Source of the DNA: Undaria pinnatifida
Lineage: Eukaryota > Sar > Phaeophyceae > Laminariales > Alariaceae
Assembly (NCBI GenBank): GCA_012845835.1
Contig: JABAKD010000018.1
Location: 2,302,616 to 2,366,615, forward strand
Direction: 5' to 3'
DNA: 64,000 nt
Position numbers and translations under genes: made by a program. The stretch's first letter is position 1. Each line of letters starts with the position of its first letter. Positions 1 to 11,500 of the stretch are shown piece by piece. The notes under the pieces were generated by a model. It did not search any database. It was not told where the DNA came from and saw nothing but the letters and a program-made list of their open reading frames with translations.

Positions 1-640
1 ATCGTATAGTCTAGTATCGTATCATATCGCATCGTATTGTGTGGTGTTGTATCGCATTGCATGGTACGATAACAGACGTATCTGTAGTCCTTCGTGAAAG
101 CCGAGAGCAATATAGAAATCCCAAGATTTGTCGTTCAGATGAACCCCAAACTGGCATCCGTTCAACTCCGATCTGGAGCCGAAAAGTCGCCCTGTCGACC
201 GCTTCTCCGCGGCCGAGTTCCTAGGCCTTCGCCGTGCCTGTACGCGCGCGCGCCGTCTCGAGGTCACTCGCCGCAGCCGAGTGCTGCTACCCCACTGTGC
301 ATGAATCGGTAACTCCTTGTGAAATAGTTAGTGCGTGCTTTTTAATCATGGCTGCGGTTGTGCCTCTACTTTCACCTGTACCGAGTAAAGGCCACGGGCG
401 CTATTGGCTCTGGACCTCGCGCTCTACGAGTAAAACGAGCTTTAAAATGTTTTGTTGGCTTAGCGTAGCAAACAAACATCATTCAGTCCCATGCTGGCGG
501 TCCGAATTCTGAAATCGAGAATGATTACCGAAGGGTAAGGCTGCACTCTTTGTTTTTTGTTGGTACTATTGTGATAGCACTGCAACTTTGTCAGATGGTA
601 AATGGAATAGCAACACACAGGGTACAGTTGGGGTCCCCCA
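1..640. other. Left-edge segment without a recognisable gene
   Basis: The first 60 bases are low-complexity ATCGTAT/GTATCGT repeats of the same kind as 1290-1570. The remainder to about 640 has moderately complex sequence with short open frames on both strands, none of which I recognise. It should be the upstream part of a Rab gene intron or earlier, because the Rab exon at 1830 opens in mid-protein. I looked for a P-loop-type exon here and did not find one. Confidence 0.4.
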
Positions 641-780
641 ATAAAGCGATATCCCTATATAAGGCGGTATCCCTATATAGTGCGGTCAAAATCGCTTGGC
701 TCAACTGGGGAACTGTACTTACAACCCGGACTGAATAAGGCGCGGCCTCCCCCTATAAGGCGGTATACAGTGCTCTGGCA
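635..780 (-). repeat. Short block of the AAGGCGG satellite
   Basis: Units of the form 'ATAAAGCGGTATCCCTATATAAGGCGG' degenerate into each other over about 145 bases. The same satellite forms much longer arrays at 4806-5290 and 34590-35430. It is followed by a run of G at 797-806. Confidence 0.6.
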
Positions 781-816
781 CACCACCTACTTACTGGGGG
801 GGGGGGTTAGTGTTTC

Positions 817-1030
817 TTGAGCACAAATTGACTTGCGGAAAGCGCGAGAACGTGAGTTAGCAACACCCCTCGATGAAAAATCGACGAGCAGTGGGATTGC
901 TGAACCCTGTGCGCGATAAAAAAAATGAAGGCAAGAACCGGGGGGGAGAAGGGACGACGCCCGTGACCACGGCTTGTCCAGAAGCTGGAAAGTAGATGTG
1001 TGTGGAAAAAAAAAAGAAAAAGTGTAGCGA
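817..1030 (+). mobile_element. tRNA-derived SINE-like element, 5'-truncated copy
   Basis: The segment runs from 'GAGCACAAATTGACTTGCGG' through 'GAAAAATCGACGAGCAGTGG' and 'TGACCACGGCTTGTCCAGAA' to an A-rich tail near 1005-1020. The same body, with the same order of blocks, occurs at about 2568-2860 and 44760-45105 on this strand and at 59262-59570 on the other. This copy lacks the A-box/B-box head seen in the fuller copies, as expected for a 5'-truncated retroposon. Confidence 0.6.
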
Positions 1031-1289
1031 CCCCCTGCTGTAGCGTAGGCCGTTCATCCTGTGATAAATGACGCCCTCAATGAATCCTACCGCAAGGCTT
1101 GGCATGCAAAGCGCTTACACACGTTTGGCGTATACTTGATCCTGCAAGTGTGTAAGCAACATGTACCTGGTATATACCAAAGCATTACGAGTCAAAATTG
1201 ATCAGTTTTAGCCTGTCCGAAGCACGGGTGCCGGCGAATACCGATACCCATGCGGAGACCTTGTACCGAAACGCTGTTGTGCCGTGTAC

Positions 1290-1570
1290 TGTCGTATAGT
1301 ATCGTACCGTATTTATGTTTTTGTCGTTGTGTTATTCGAAACCACGGTGCGGGTGGAGTTCATAGTGAAGCGCATGGCAGTCGGATACCTGTCAACCATG
1401 CAGGTATAAACTGCTGTATCGTACCGTACTCTATATATCGTACCTTGTCATGTCGTACGTGATCGTATCGTACGTTGTCATATCGTATAGTATGTTACCA
1501 TATTATTACCATATCGTATGGTATCATATCGTATAGTATCATATCATATCATATCATATCGCACCGCATC
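1290..1570. repeat. Low-complexity ATCGTA/GTATCATATC tract
   Basis: Repeated hexamer-like words (ATCGTA, CATATC, GTATCG) fill most of this segment and also the first 60 bases of the window. There is no coding content. Confidence 0.7.
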
Positions 1571-1609
1571 GTGTTTTTGTCGTCGTGGGGGTGAAACTCT
1601 GACGCCGAT

Positions 1610-1829
1610 CTGTGACTGTGGTATTGTAATATGTACGGTTATCTGATCTGTGTGATCTGTACAGTATATCTGATCTGTCGTCTGTACAATTTCCGGAACT
1701 GTGTGATCTGTAAAGTATAAATGACCTGCTCGATCTGGACAATGAAACTGAACCGTGCGATATGTACAATAAAAGTGATGTGTGTGATCTGACCAATTAT
1801 CTGACCTGTCCACCTGGATTCGAGCGCAG
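1610..1829. repeat. GATCTG/GTGATCTG low-complexity tract before a Rab exon
   Basis: Words such as GTGATCTGT, CTGATCTG and TGTACAGTA recur every 8-12 bases. The tract ends at the acceptor of the Rab exon at 1830. Related GATC-rich tracts occur at 2055-2125, 2340-2420, 2940-3005, 23960-24480, 25320-25880, 26405-26475 and 31690-32115, all in introns. Confidence 0.6.
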
Positions 1830-1949
1830 ATTTGGGACACCGCGGGACAGGAGCGGTACGCGTCGATGATGAAGACCTACTATCGCAAGGCGAAGGGGTC
1901 ATTGCTCGTTTACGACGTTACCAACCGAGGGTCGTTTCAGGGGCTAGAG
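1830..1949 (+). CDS. Rab exon A (G3 / switch II)
   Basis: This exon has 40 codons in phase 0, with acceptor 'gcgcag' and donor 'gtgagt'. It encodes '[18 protein letters not shown]', then '[16 protein letters not shown]', a textbook Rab switch II to alpha-2/beta-4 region. It is the only one of four copies in 1.8-3.2 kb that remains in frame from acceptor to donor. Confidence 0.9.
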
Positions 1950-4900
1950 GTGAGTGGGTATAAAATATCGGTTCAGTGCTTATTTTTCCCCTCCCCCCCC
2001 CCCACCCCCCTGCCATCGTTTTTTTTTTTTTTTTTTTTTTACGACCATTGCGCGGATCAGACAGATCGCCATCTACAGCTGTAGATAATCTAGATCACGA
2101 TAGATCATCTATCCCCTAGTGCATCTCTACGAGGTTGAGTTTAGCGCTACACGTCCATGATAAGACTTACTATCGCAATGCGAAGGGGTCATTGGTCGTT
2201 TACGACGTTGTGTGCCAACCGAGGGTCTATTCAGGGGGGCTAGAGGTGAGTGGGTGGAAGATATCGGTTCTTTGCTTATTCTCCTCTCCTTCCCCCCGGC
2301 CCGAGATTTTTCCCGTTTTTTGTTTTGCTTCGAACCTCCAACGGGTCGGACAGATCGCGATCTACTGCTATAGATCATGTAGATCACGATATACTGCTGT
2401 AGATAATCTACTGTAGCTACTAGAGTATGGCTCCGGAGTTGGTTTTGGCGGTACGCGTCGATGGCGAAGACTTCCCATCGCAAGGCGAAGGGGTAGTTGC
2501 TCATTTTTTATGTTACCAACCCAGGGGTTTTTTAGGGGCTAGAGGTTGGGGGGTTATGTGAGGCCGGTCGCCGCGGTGGCGTATCAGGTTATCCTCGAGC
2601 CTGATATATGTCACTTTCGTGAGTTTGAGCCCCCCCGAGTGCATACCCGTGTAAATTCGAAGGAACTTTTTTCTTGTGCATAACAAATTGACTTGCGGAA
2701 AGCGCGAGAGTGTGAGTTAGCAATACTCCATGAGAAATCGACGAGCAACTGAACCCTATGCGCGATAAAATTTGAAGGCAAGAACCGGGGGGGAGGAAGG
2801 GACGACGCCTGTGACCACGGCTTTTGTCCAGAAGCTGGAAAGTAGAAGTGCGAAAAACTACAACAACATCGGTTCATTTATTATTTTGCCCCTTCCCCCA
2901 ACCCTTTTTTTTTTTTTTTTTTCTTTGTTACAAGCCTTCCACCGACCGGACAGACGGCGATCTACGGCTGTAGACCATCTAGATCACGGTAGATCGTCTA
3001 GCTCCTCTAATGTATCGGTATGGGGGTTGGGAGTTTAGCAATACCATACGCGTCGGCGATGAAGACCTTCTATCGCAAGGCGAAGGGTCGTTGCTCGTTC
3101 ACGACCTCACTAAACTGACTGTCTTTGCAGCGGCTAGAGGTGAGTAGGTATATAGGATCGGTTCGGCGTCCCCCCCCCCCCCCCACCTCCCCCGCCGTGT
3201 TCCCGTGGTGCTCCGTCTCGAAAGGGATGCGTGGTCAATTGCCAAATGACTACGGCAAGCAACAAATGAGTACGCCCCCCCCCGTCCCCCACCGTGGCGT
3301 TATTTTTTGGTATTTTTTCGCCCCCTTAACAAAAATTGTAGCACTACGTACGTACATGTGGTAGTTTCATTTCTTCGGTAGTTCAATGTTTATGATGAAA
3401 AAGGTATGGATGGCATCAGCCGTCGACCCGTAGTCAAACTGAGTGATCGTTTTATTTTCGTGTTGCGACGCGTGGTACAGTAGAGGTGCACCACTGTTTT
3501 TTCTGAGGTTTCCTCGTTTTGGGAGCTTAACCCCTTTCCAACCGGAAACCCGTTTTTGGAAAAAAAATTACTCGGATTTAGTGTAGGGAGGGGTTCGGGG
3601 GCTCAAAAGGGGTTAAGACCTCTCCCACAAAACTGATTTGGAGAAAAATAAAACTGGTATCATACCGGATGAAAAATCCCATGGTCTCGGTACACGACGA
3701 GAAACATGCAAAAAAAATGGCGTATTTCGGACGATTCTGGGTTAAGGAGCGCCCCCCCCCAGTCATTGAGAAACCATTTCAAACAAAAAAAGGTACACAT
3801 TGATACCTTTATCGTATTAATAGCACGCGTCTTGCCCGCAGTAAAAACGCCATCCTATCTTGCTGGCGGTGGGTAGGGTTATACGCAAGCTGTGGTGAGG
3901 ACACATACACAAAGTATTGGATACGGCACGAAAAGAAGCCTCTGGGAGAAAAGTTACGCACCGTGTCTAAAGAAAATAAAATTAAACCGCCTACCATACA
4001 TATGATAGAGCAGTATAGTGGAAACTACAGTGATAAATTTATAAAATAGATGTGATGTTTTACCGAGCTCAAAATTCCCCACCTAAGGTATAAATATCAA
4101 TACTTACCATTATAGTAGACAAAAAATAGGACACCTCCCAATGAAAAATCACCCACGTAGTATATTACGAGTGCCAACAACGCAGCTTGCAAAGATGAGT
4201 ATTGACCCGAAATTCGTCGAACTCACGGCTGACGTCCTTGAAAATATTTTTATAAAATGGTGTATAAATGAAGGCTTAACACCGAGGGTTTGTCTGAAGA
4301 GCGCCCGCGGGCAAAATAAAAAGCTTCAAAAGGCTTGCTACGCACGACACGCTGCACGGATCACGCCCGAACCTCGACGACGGTGACCGCAGGTCTCCAC
4401 CCCCTTTGGGGTTTCGGGTCAAGGTGGGAGCACAAAGAGATATGCCCGAAAACAGAGGCCGACTGACAAAATATACGTGTACCTATCTATGCCTGGTATC
4501 TGGTACGTACTTACAGTATATAGGGGTCCACCAGACGCCTGCTGCGATAGAGGTATACCTTTTTTTGGCGAAAATGTGTTCTGAACGACGGGGCTCCTTA
4601 ACCCCAAATCGTCGGAAAATACGCCCCCTTAGTTTTTGCATGATTCTCGTTGTGTACCTAGGCCATGGCATTTTCCATCCGGTGTGTAGCAGTTTTGTTC
4701 TTCTCCAAATCAGCTTTTGGGAGAGGTCTTAAGCTCGCAAGTTGAGGAAACCTCAGAAAACAAGTGGTGCACCGCTATCGTAGCACGCGTCACCAGCAAG
4801 GCGGGGGTGTGCGAGAGCAATATGACCGCCGTAGGGGGAAGCCGCTTTATTGATTCCGTACATGACCGCCTAATAGGGGGAAGCCGCCTTATTTACTCCA

Positions 4901-5522
4901 TCTATGACCGCCTTATAGGGGGAAGCAGCCTTATTTATTCCATTTATATATAGGGGGAGGCCGCCTTATTTGTTCCATATATAACCGCCTTATAACCGCC
5001 TTATAGGGGGAAGCCGCCTTATTTATTCCATATAGAACCGCCTTGTAGGGGGGAGCCGCCTTATTTATTCCCCCTATAACCGCCTTACAGGGGGAATACG
5101 CCTTATTTGTTCGATATATAACCGCCTTATAGGGGGAAACCGCCTTTTTGTTCCATAAATAACCAAACCGCCTGATAGGGGGAAGCCGCCTTATTTAGTC
5201 GAGAATGTGAGTGCTATTCCTCAGTCGTGCCGAGCGATTTGACCGCCTTGTATCGGGATACCGCCTTACTCAGACCGCCTTAGTGGGAGGCCCCTACTAC
5301 TGTACCCTGCATGGTATACCCGGTATCTGGTATGTACTTACAAATATACCTTTGTCTATATGTACGATTTGTCTTTTATCTATGTACTTACAAATATACC
5401 TTTGTCTATATGTACGATTTGTCTTTTTCTATTCTCTTAATTTGTACGATTTACGGGCTTCGCGCTAGCGCTTCGATGCCAACGCGGACCCTCGATGCGT
5501 TTACGTTGTGGCCGTAGGACTT

Positions 5523-5589
<67 letters not shown>

Positions 5590-8500
5590 AGTTGTTGTTG
5601 TTTGTTTCGGTTATATTACGTAGTGTTTTTCGTTCGTTGTGTTTTGCCGCTGTTCAGACGTGGCGTAAGCACTTGGACGCCAGTGACGCCGTCGATTTTT
5701 ATAACGTTGTTTCTAGTACTGAATTCGACTTTTTGAATAGTCGATACTTGTATTTGCAAACTGCGTGACTCGTTTTTTCAGGTGTAGTACTCTTCGAAGA
5801 TATACGTAGAACCACTAGTTTTTATATATTTGCTGGAATTGCTCGGTTGGTGCATCCCTGGCCCTTCTGGACGTCCCACGTGGATAACGCCTCCGTCCAT
5901 GACTTTTGGAACGGTACAGCTTTTCTTTTTCTTCTTCCTTCACCTTTTCTTTTTTTCGTAGCCCGACGGAGTTTCATCATACCGCCCAGGTCCCAGCTGA
6001 TCCCAGCTTCGCCCATCATCAGCTCAGCTCCGCCCAGCAGCGGTAACTCAGCAGCGCAGCGCCGTGCAGTGCCGCGCCCTGTCGTGCCCTGCCTTGCGTG
6101 TATGACTCCACTGGGTGCTGCCGGGGTCAACAGGATAATTTTCCACGTGCGATTTCGGCCCGTAATGGATACTTATTATACTATAATGTTCCAAATGGAG
6201 AGGGACAAACGCTGAAACGTTTGTATCCGGGAACGCTTTTCTTTTGTCTGTTTGTTTTTGTTTTTCCTTCTGACACTGTATTTCCACGTCATCTGACACT
6301 CTGATTCCACGTCGATCGCTCACATACGTTTTCGTTCGTTTTTTTTGGTCAATTTTCAGAATTTGCGCAAGCACTTATTAATAGACGCAACAGCACACGC
6401 TTTATGTATTTCCTCCGCGACCGGGAGAAATTATTTTTTTTCGCCTTGTTTTGTTGTAATACCTCTGCCCCCCCCCCCCCCCCCCCCGTCAATAGCCCCC
6501 CATTTAATTAGTATATAACATTTGGCCTCGGTTGGCACCGACGCTGTAAAACATTATATGCATATTGGGGTTGGCGTTGGTTGGAAACGACGCTGTAAAA
6601 CATTATATGCATATTGGGGTTGGCGTTGGTTGGAAACGACGCTGTAAAACATGATATGCATATTGAGGTTGGCGTTGGTTGGAAACGACGCTGTGAAACA
6701 TGCCGATCACTGCGTGAGCTAGACAACCAGGGTATCATTTTTTTTTTTTTTTTTTTTTTTTGGCGGTTATCATGATGGTTATCGAGTTGGATCATATTGT
6801 GCGGGGTGGAGGACCCTAACTCCGCACAAGGGGAATGATCGCATCACGCAGTGTGAATATGGTAAGGCACCCACGAGGCAGTTACATAGTAGTACCCATT
6901 GCTGTCTCTGGAGTGACCACACCAGAAAACAAAGTATCTCCTTGGCGTTGTTTACCACAAGCGAGAAAGTAGGCACATTGTGCGGAAGTCCGTCTTGCGA
7001 GCGGTTCTTGGAAGGATGCAGTTCACCTTTCATGCGACTCGCCAACACGTCACGGCACTTCGCGCTTTGTGCAAGCAATGCCTGCCTGGTTGGTGAAAAC
7101 CCGACGTGCTCCGCCCCGGCATAGTAGGGAGTAGGGATGCGAGGGCCTGTGGTCATACGTTACGGCCATGCACAAACTGAGTATCCCCCCCCCCCCCCCC
7201 TCCCGCCGCCGCCCCCCCGCCCCCCCCCTCGTCAAATTGCAGGCTTGACTTGACGTAAGCCTTTGGACGCCACTGAACCTCGTTGTTTGGTTCCGTTGTG
7301 TCCGGAAACATGCTTTTGTTGTCTCTAGTTGTTAGAAGTTGTTGATTTTGCGACCCGACAATGCTCAGCATGACGAAGCTTCCGCGTCGATCACTGACAT
7401 GCGTTTTCGATTATTTTTTTTTTATTTTGCCATTTTTCAGGAATGGCGCTATTTCTTTCAGCGGCTGAAGAGCGCTGGGCATTGCTGCTCTATCGGTCCT
7501 CACGCAATATAGCCTTTCTAGATTGACAACGAAAATAACAGGCAAGACCCTCACGCAAACTGGACGGGTTGTCTCTCAATCTTCAGCCAGCTAGCTTCCC
7601 CATACGAACGTGGTTCTGCATGGAGAGAAGGATAGCAATAAAATGACGCCCTGTTTTACTGATCGCCCATGAAGCGCTCAATGTGGTCCTACCCGGCACC
7701 ATTCGCCCCGGTCAGCTCGGGAGGGACTCTAATCCACTAAGCCCTTTCACAAAGTATAGGCGATGCAGTGCATGAACATTAGTGTGACATTAGCAATTTC
7801 CTACTGCGATGGATAATATTTTCCACGTCACTTAACACGCTAATGTCTCCATCATGGTCTCCATCATGGTTCATTTCCAGGCTTGATGCTCATTACTGAG
7901 TATTTACTGGGGATCAGGCTTTGACTCATGAACGCTTGCTAGAAACGGGCGACCGTCGTATCACGCAGCTTTTGCGAAGATGATTGTCGGCCCTGAGTTT
8001 GTCGAACTCACAGCTGTCGTTGTTGTAATAATTTGGTGAAGTATCTGCTGCTTGTGGCGGTACGCGCCTTATTCTCCTCGTTTGAGCTCTGGTCCACGGG
8101 GTACAACACGATTCGACGCGAGTCGTCGTGGGAAATAACAGCTGGAGCCTTCCCGAGATAAAAATGAAGGCGTGGGGAGGGGGGGAGAAGAGCCTGTTCA
8201 GTGACCCCCGATTATGAGTAACGTCTAGGAAGGGAGGAGGAGAGGCGAATGGGGCGCGAAGATAACGATAGGCATAGAAATACAACCAGACAAACGAATT
8301 GACGCTTGGACGCCAACGCGGGCCCTCGATGTGGATTCGTCATGGCCGTGAACTTGTTTTTCATGGATTTGTTTTGTAGCGTTTAATCTTGAAGAGACAC
8401 CTGTGAGATCCAAAAGTTGCGTCCAAACTCTTACCTGGTATTTGCAAGCTGCGTGTGGTGCTTGCATCGTTTCTGTTTTTGTTGTTGTTGTTTTTTTGGC

Positions 8501-11500
8501 CAGTTTGCAGACTTGGCGCACGCACTACGTAGGGCCTGGAGCCATCCCACGATGGGAGTGCAGCCGAGGGTTCCTGAGGTTCTCACATGAGGAACTGCCC
8601 GAAAAATGACTTGGAAGGCATTCGTTCGCACAGCTCGAATAAGCTTCTATGCCTTAGTGCTAAAAACATAGGTACTAACTCGTAAAATTACTTGACTACA
8701 GTATACAACCGGCAGTTCCTCACTTGAGGAGCTCGATCGGACAGCAGGTACATTATTAGTTAATCCAACAACTGCAACCCTACCGTGGGATGACTCGGCG
8801 GCAACGCGGGCCCTCGATGTCGTCTTGATTATTTTTTTTTGTTTTTTCGTTGCCCCCCCCCCCCCCTTCAATTTTCAGGCTTGGCGTAAGCACTTGGATG
8901 CAAACGCAGACCCTCGATGCGTTTCCGTTGTGGCTGGGAACAAGTCGGACATGGAGGAACAGGACGTTTCTCCGGACGAGGGCATGGCGTACGCAAAAGA
9001 GGTAACTTATCTTTATTCCTTTACACAAGTTTGCCCTTCGGGAGGGGGTTGCCTTGATATCCGGGGAGTGTCGCAACCTTGAAAGGTAAGACACAGGCGT
9101 TCGCTCCTCGTACCAAGTACTAACTTGTCAGCCACTGGCGAAGTAACCGAGAAAAGGACACCGATCAGGCCAAGTAAGTTTATGGTCATTATAGTTCGAT
9201 GTGGGTGCGTGTCATAGTATAATACATATGAAGGCGTTTGTCCATGGTTTTGTACGCAAAATATTGTTAGGTGTTTGTACGACCAGTTTGTGTGCGGTTT
9301 TGTAGAATATGGTGGCGTTTCTACTGTGGCCGGGAAATAAAAAGAAGTGGAGGAGCGGGAACTTTCTCCGCAAGAAGGTATGGTCTACGCGAAAGAAGTA
9401 CGCTGGTTTGTACCTTATGCCTGGCGTAGGTTTGTACCTTATACCTGATGTAGGTTTGTACCTTGTACTTGTACCTGGCGTATGTTTTTTGTGTGTGATA
9501 TTTTATAAAATTATTCTAAGGACGTCAGCTGTGAGTTCGAGGAATTTAGGGTCGATACTCGTCTTTTGCAAGCTGCGTTGTTGGTACTTGTAATACGCTC
9601 TGTGGGTGATTTTATTTTTACTTAATTAATGGGAGGGGTCCTGTTTTTTTGTTTTTTAGTTTTCTTGCACATGCAGTACTTACCATATTTTGTTTTTCTC
9701 CACTATAAATGGTTGGTGTTGGTAGGGTTACTCTGGGTGGGGAATTTTTAGCTTGTACGCGAAAAATTTACCAGGTACATGGTAGGTTTGTACGGTATGT
9801 ATATTTTTTTGTATGATATGATGGCGTTCCTTCGTGGCCGGGGAGCAGGGCGGAAACGAGGAACAGGAGGTTTCATGGCGTACGCAAAAAGAGGTACTAA
9901 GTATGTTTGTTCCGTACCCCCTGATACACGTTTTTGTATGATATTGATGGCGTGTTGGTTGTGTTTCGTCTATATTCGTGGTCGTGATTGTAATGATTAC
10001 CGTTAATTAATGCGCCCGCTTGTGAGAGTTTCGACTCTTAACGAGGCATTACGTTATTGTGAACGTTAGCGAAGACAGAACACAGCGTCGAGGAGGCGTC
10101 CGTGACGCTGTCATACCCATTGTCCTGATTCTAATATTGACTAAGACAACGCCCCCCCCCTTCTCGTGCTCCCACCTATATTGTACGTACCTGGTAGGTT
10201 GGGTTGGCGTCGGTTGGCAAAGGCACTGTAAAACATGCCGCTCACACACATGAGCTAGACCGCCAGGGTTACCGCTTCATTTTGTTTTTTTGTTTTTTGT
10301 GGAAGTTGATCACAGCTGGCGGTCGAGTTAGATCGATTGTGCGGGGTGGAGAAATTTTGCTCCGCACAAGGGGAATGATCGCATCACTTACCTGGTAGCT
10401 AGGGCTGTGAGTTGGCTGACTATTAGTTGCCAGCTAGTTATTAGCTGGCTAGTTTAGTTAGTTAGTTGCGGCGGTGCCAACTATCCAACTATTTTTGGGT
10501 TTTGGGTTTCCTTGCTTGTAGGAAGGCTTGTTTGGTACGGGGTGCGTAGTTCTCATGCCGTGCACGGCCGTAAGCGTATGACCATGAGGGGAGGGGGCGG
10601 AAAACGGGGACAGGGATCCACACTTTGATGCGAGATGATTTGCCGGGTTCTGCATCTTTGTACGAGTACAGTATACAGTATACAGTAAAAGGTAAAAGGT
10701 AGAACTCTGGTCTTGTGGTTCATGCGGCCAACTGTGATGGCGGGACTTTGTCCCAACGTGCTATTAATATTAATGTAATAATACAAGTATGTCTCTCTCA
10801 GGAGTGTGTCAACTGGATGATGAGCACCTCTGGCTCGGGTGTTTAAGCAATGCTCGCCCTGAGCTGTGTGTCGATCCCAGGCTATTTTGTGTCCTATTTT
10901 TAGTTTGTACTGGTGATGTGCTACTGCCTGCTGCGCGAGTATGTACGTACCATATACGTTTATGGCATCTCTTTAATATCCGACAAACTGAGACGAATTT
11001 TAGAAATATACCTGTTTCGTGATCAAAACCAGAGATAAACTTGGCCCATTTATCATGCTTATTGTGTGTAAAATGAAGGCGAATAGCGTAATTTTTGCCT
11101 CCGGCGGCGCCTTCAGCGGGATCCTCCGGAGGCGCCTCCGGCGGGCCCTCCGGGGGCGCCTCCAGCGGGGCCCCCTCGGCCGGGGGGGGCTTTTTTGGCT
11201 CGCTTCGCTTCGCCAGCCAACTAATAACTAGGCGGAAACTCCAGCCAACTCACAGCCCTACTGGTAGCGCTTATGGTAAGTAACCTACGAGGCAGTTACA
11301 TAGTACTCCCATTGCTTTCTCTGGAAGTGGCCATACCGGAAATTAAAGTAACTCGTTGAAGCTTTCATCCATATGCAAGTCCGCCTTACGAGCGGTTCTT
11401 GGAAGGATGCCGCCCACCCTTTCATGCGACTCGCCGAACACCTCACGGCGCTTCGCGCTTGGTGCAAGCAGTTTCTGCCTGGTCGGTGAAAACCCGACAT

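Noticed and set aside
340-470. Frame resembling 'KATGAIGSGPRALRVKRAL' as a proteasome-type exon
   Set aside because: The resemblance is short and I could find no border pattern or neighbouring exon.
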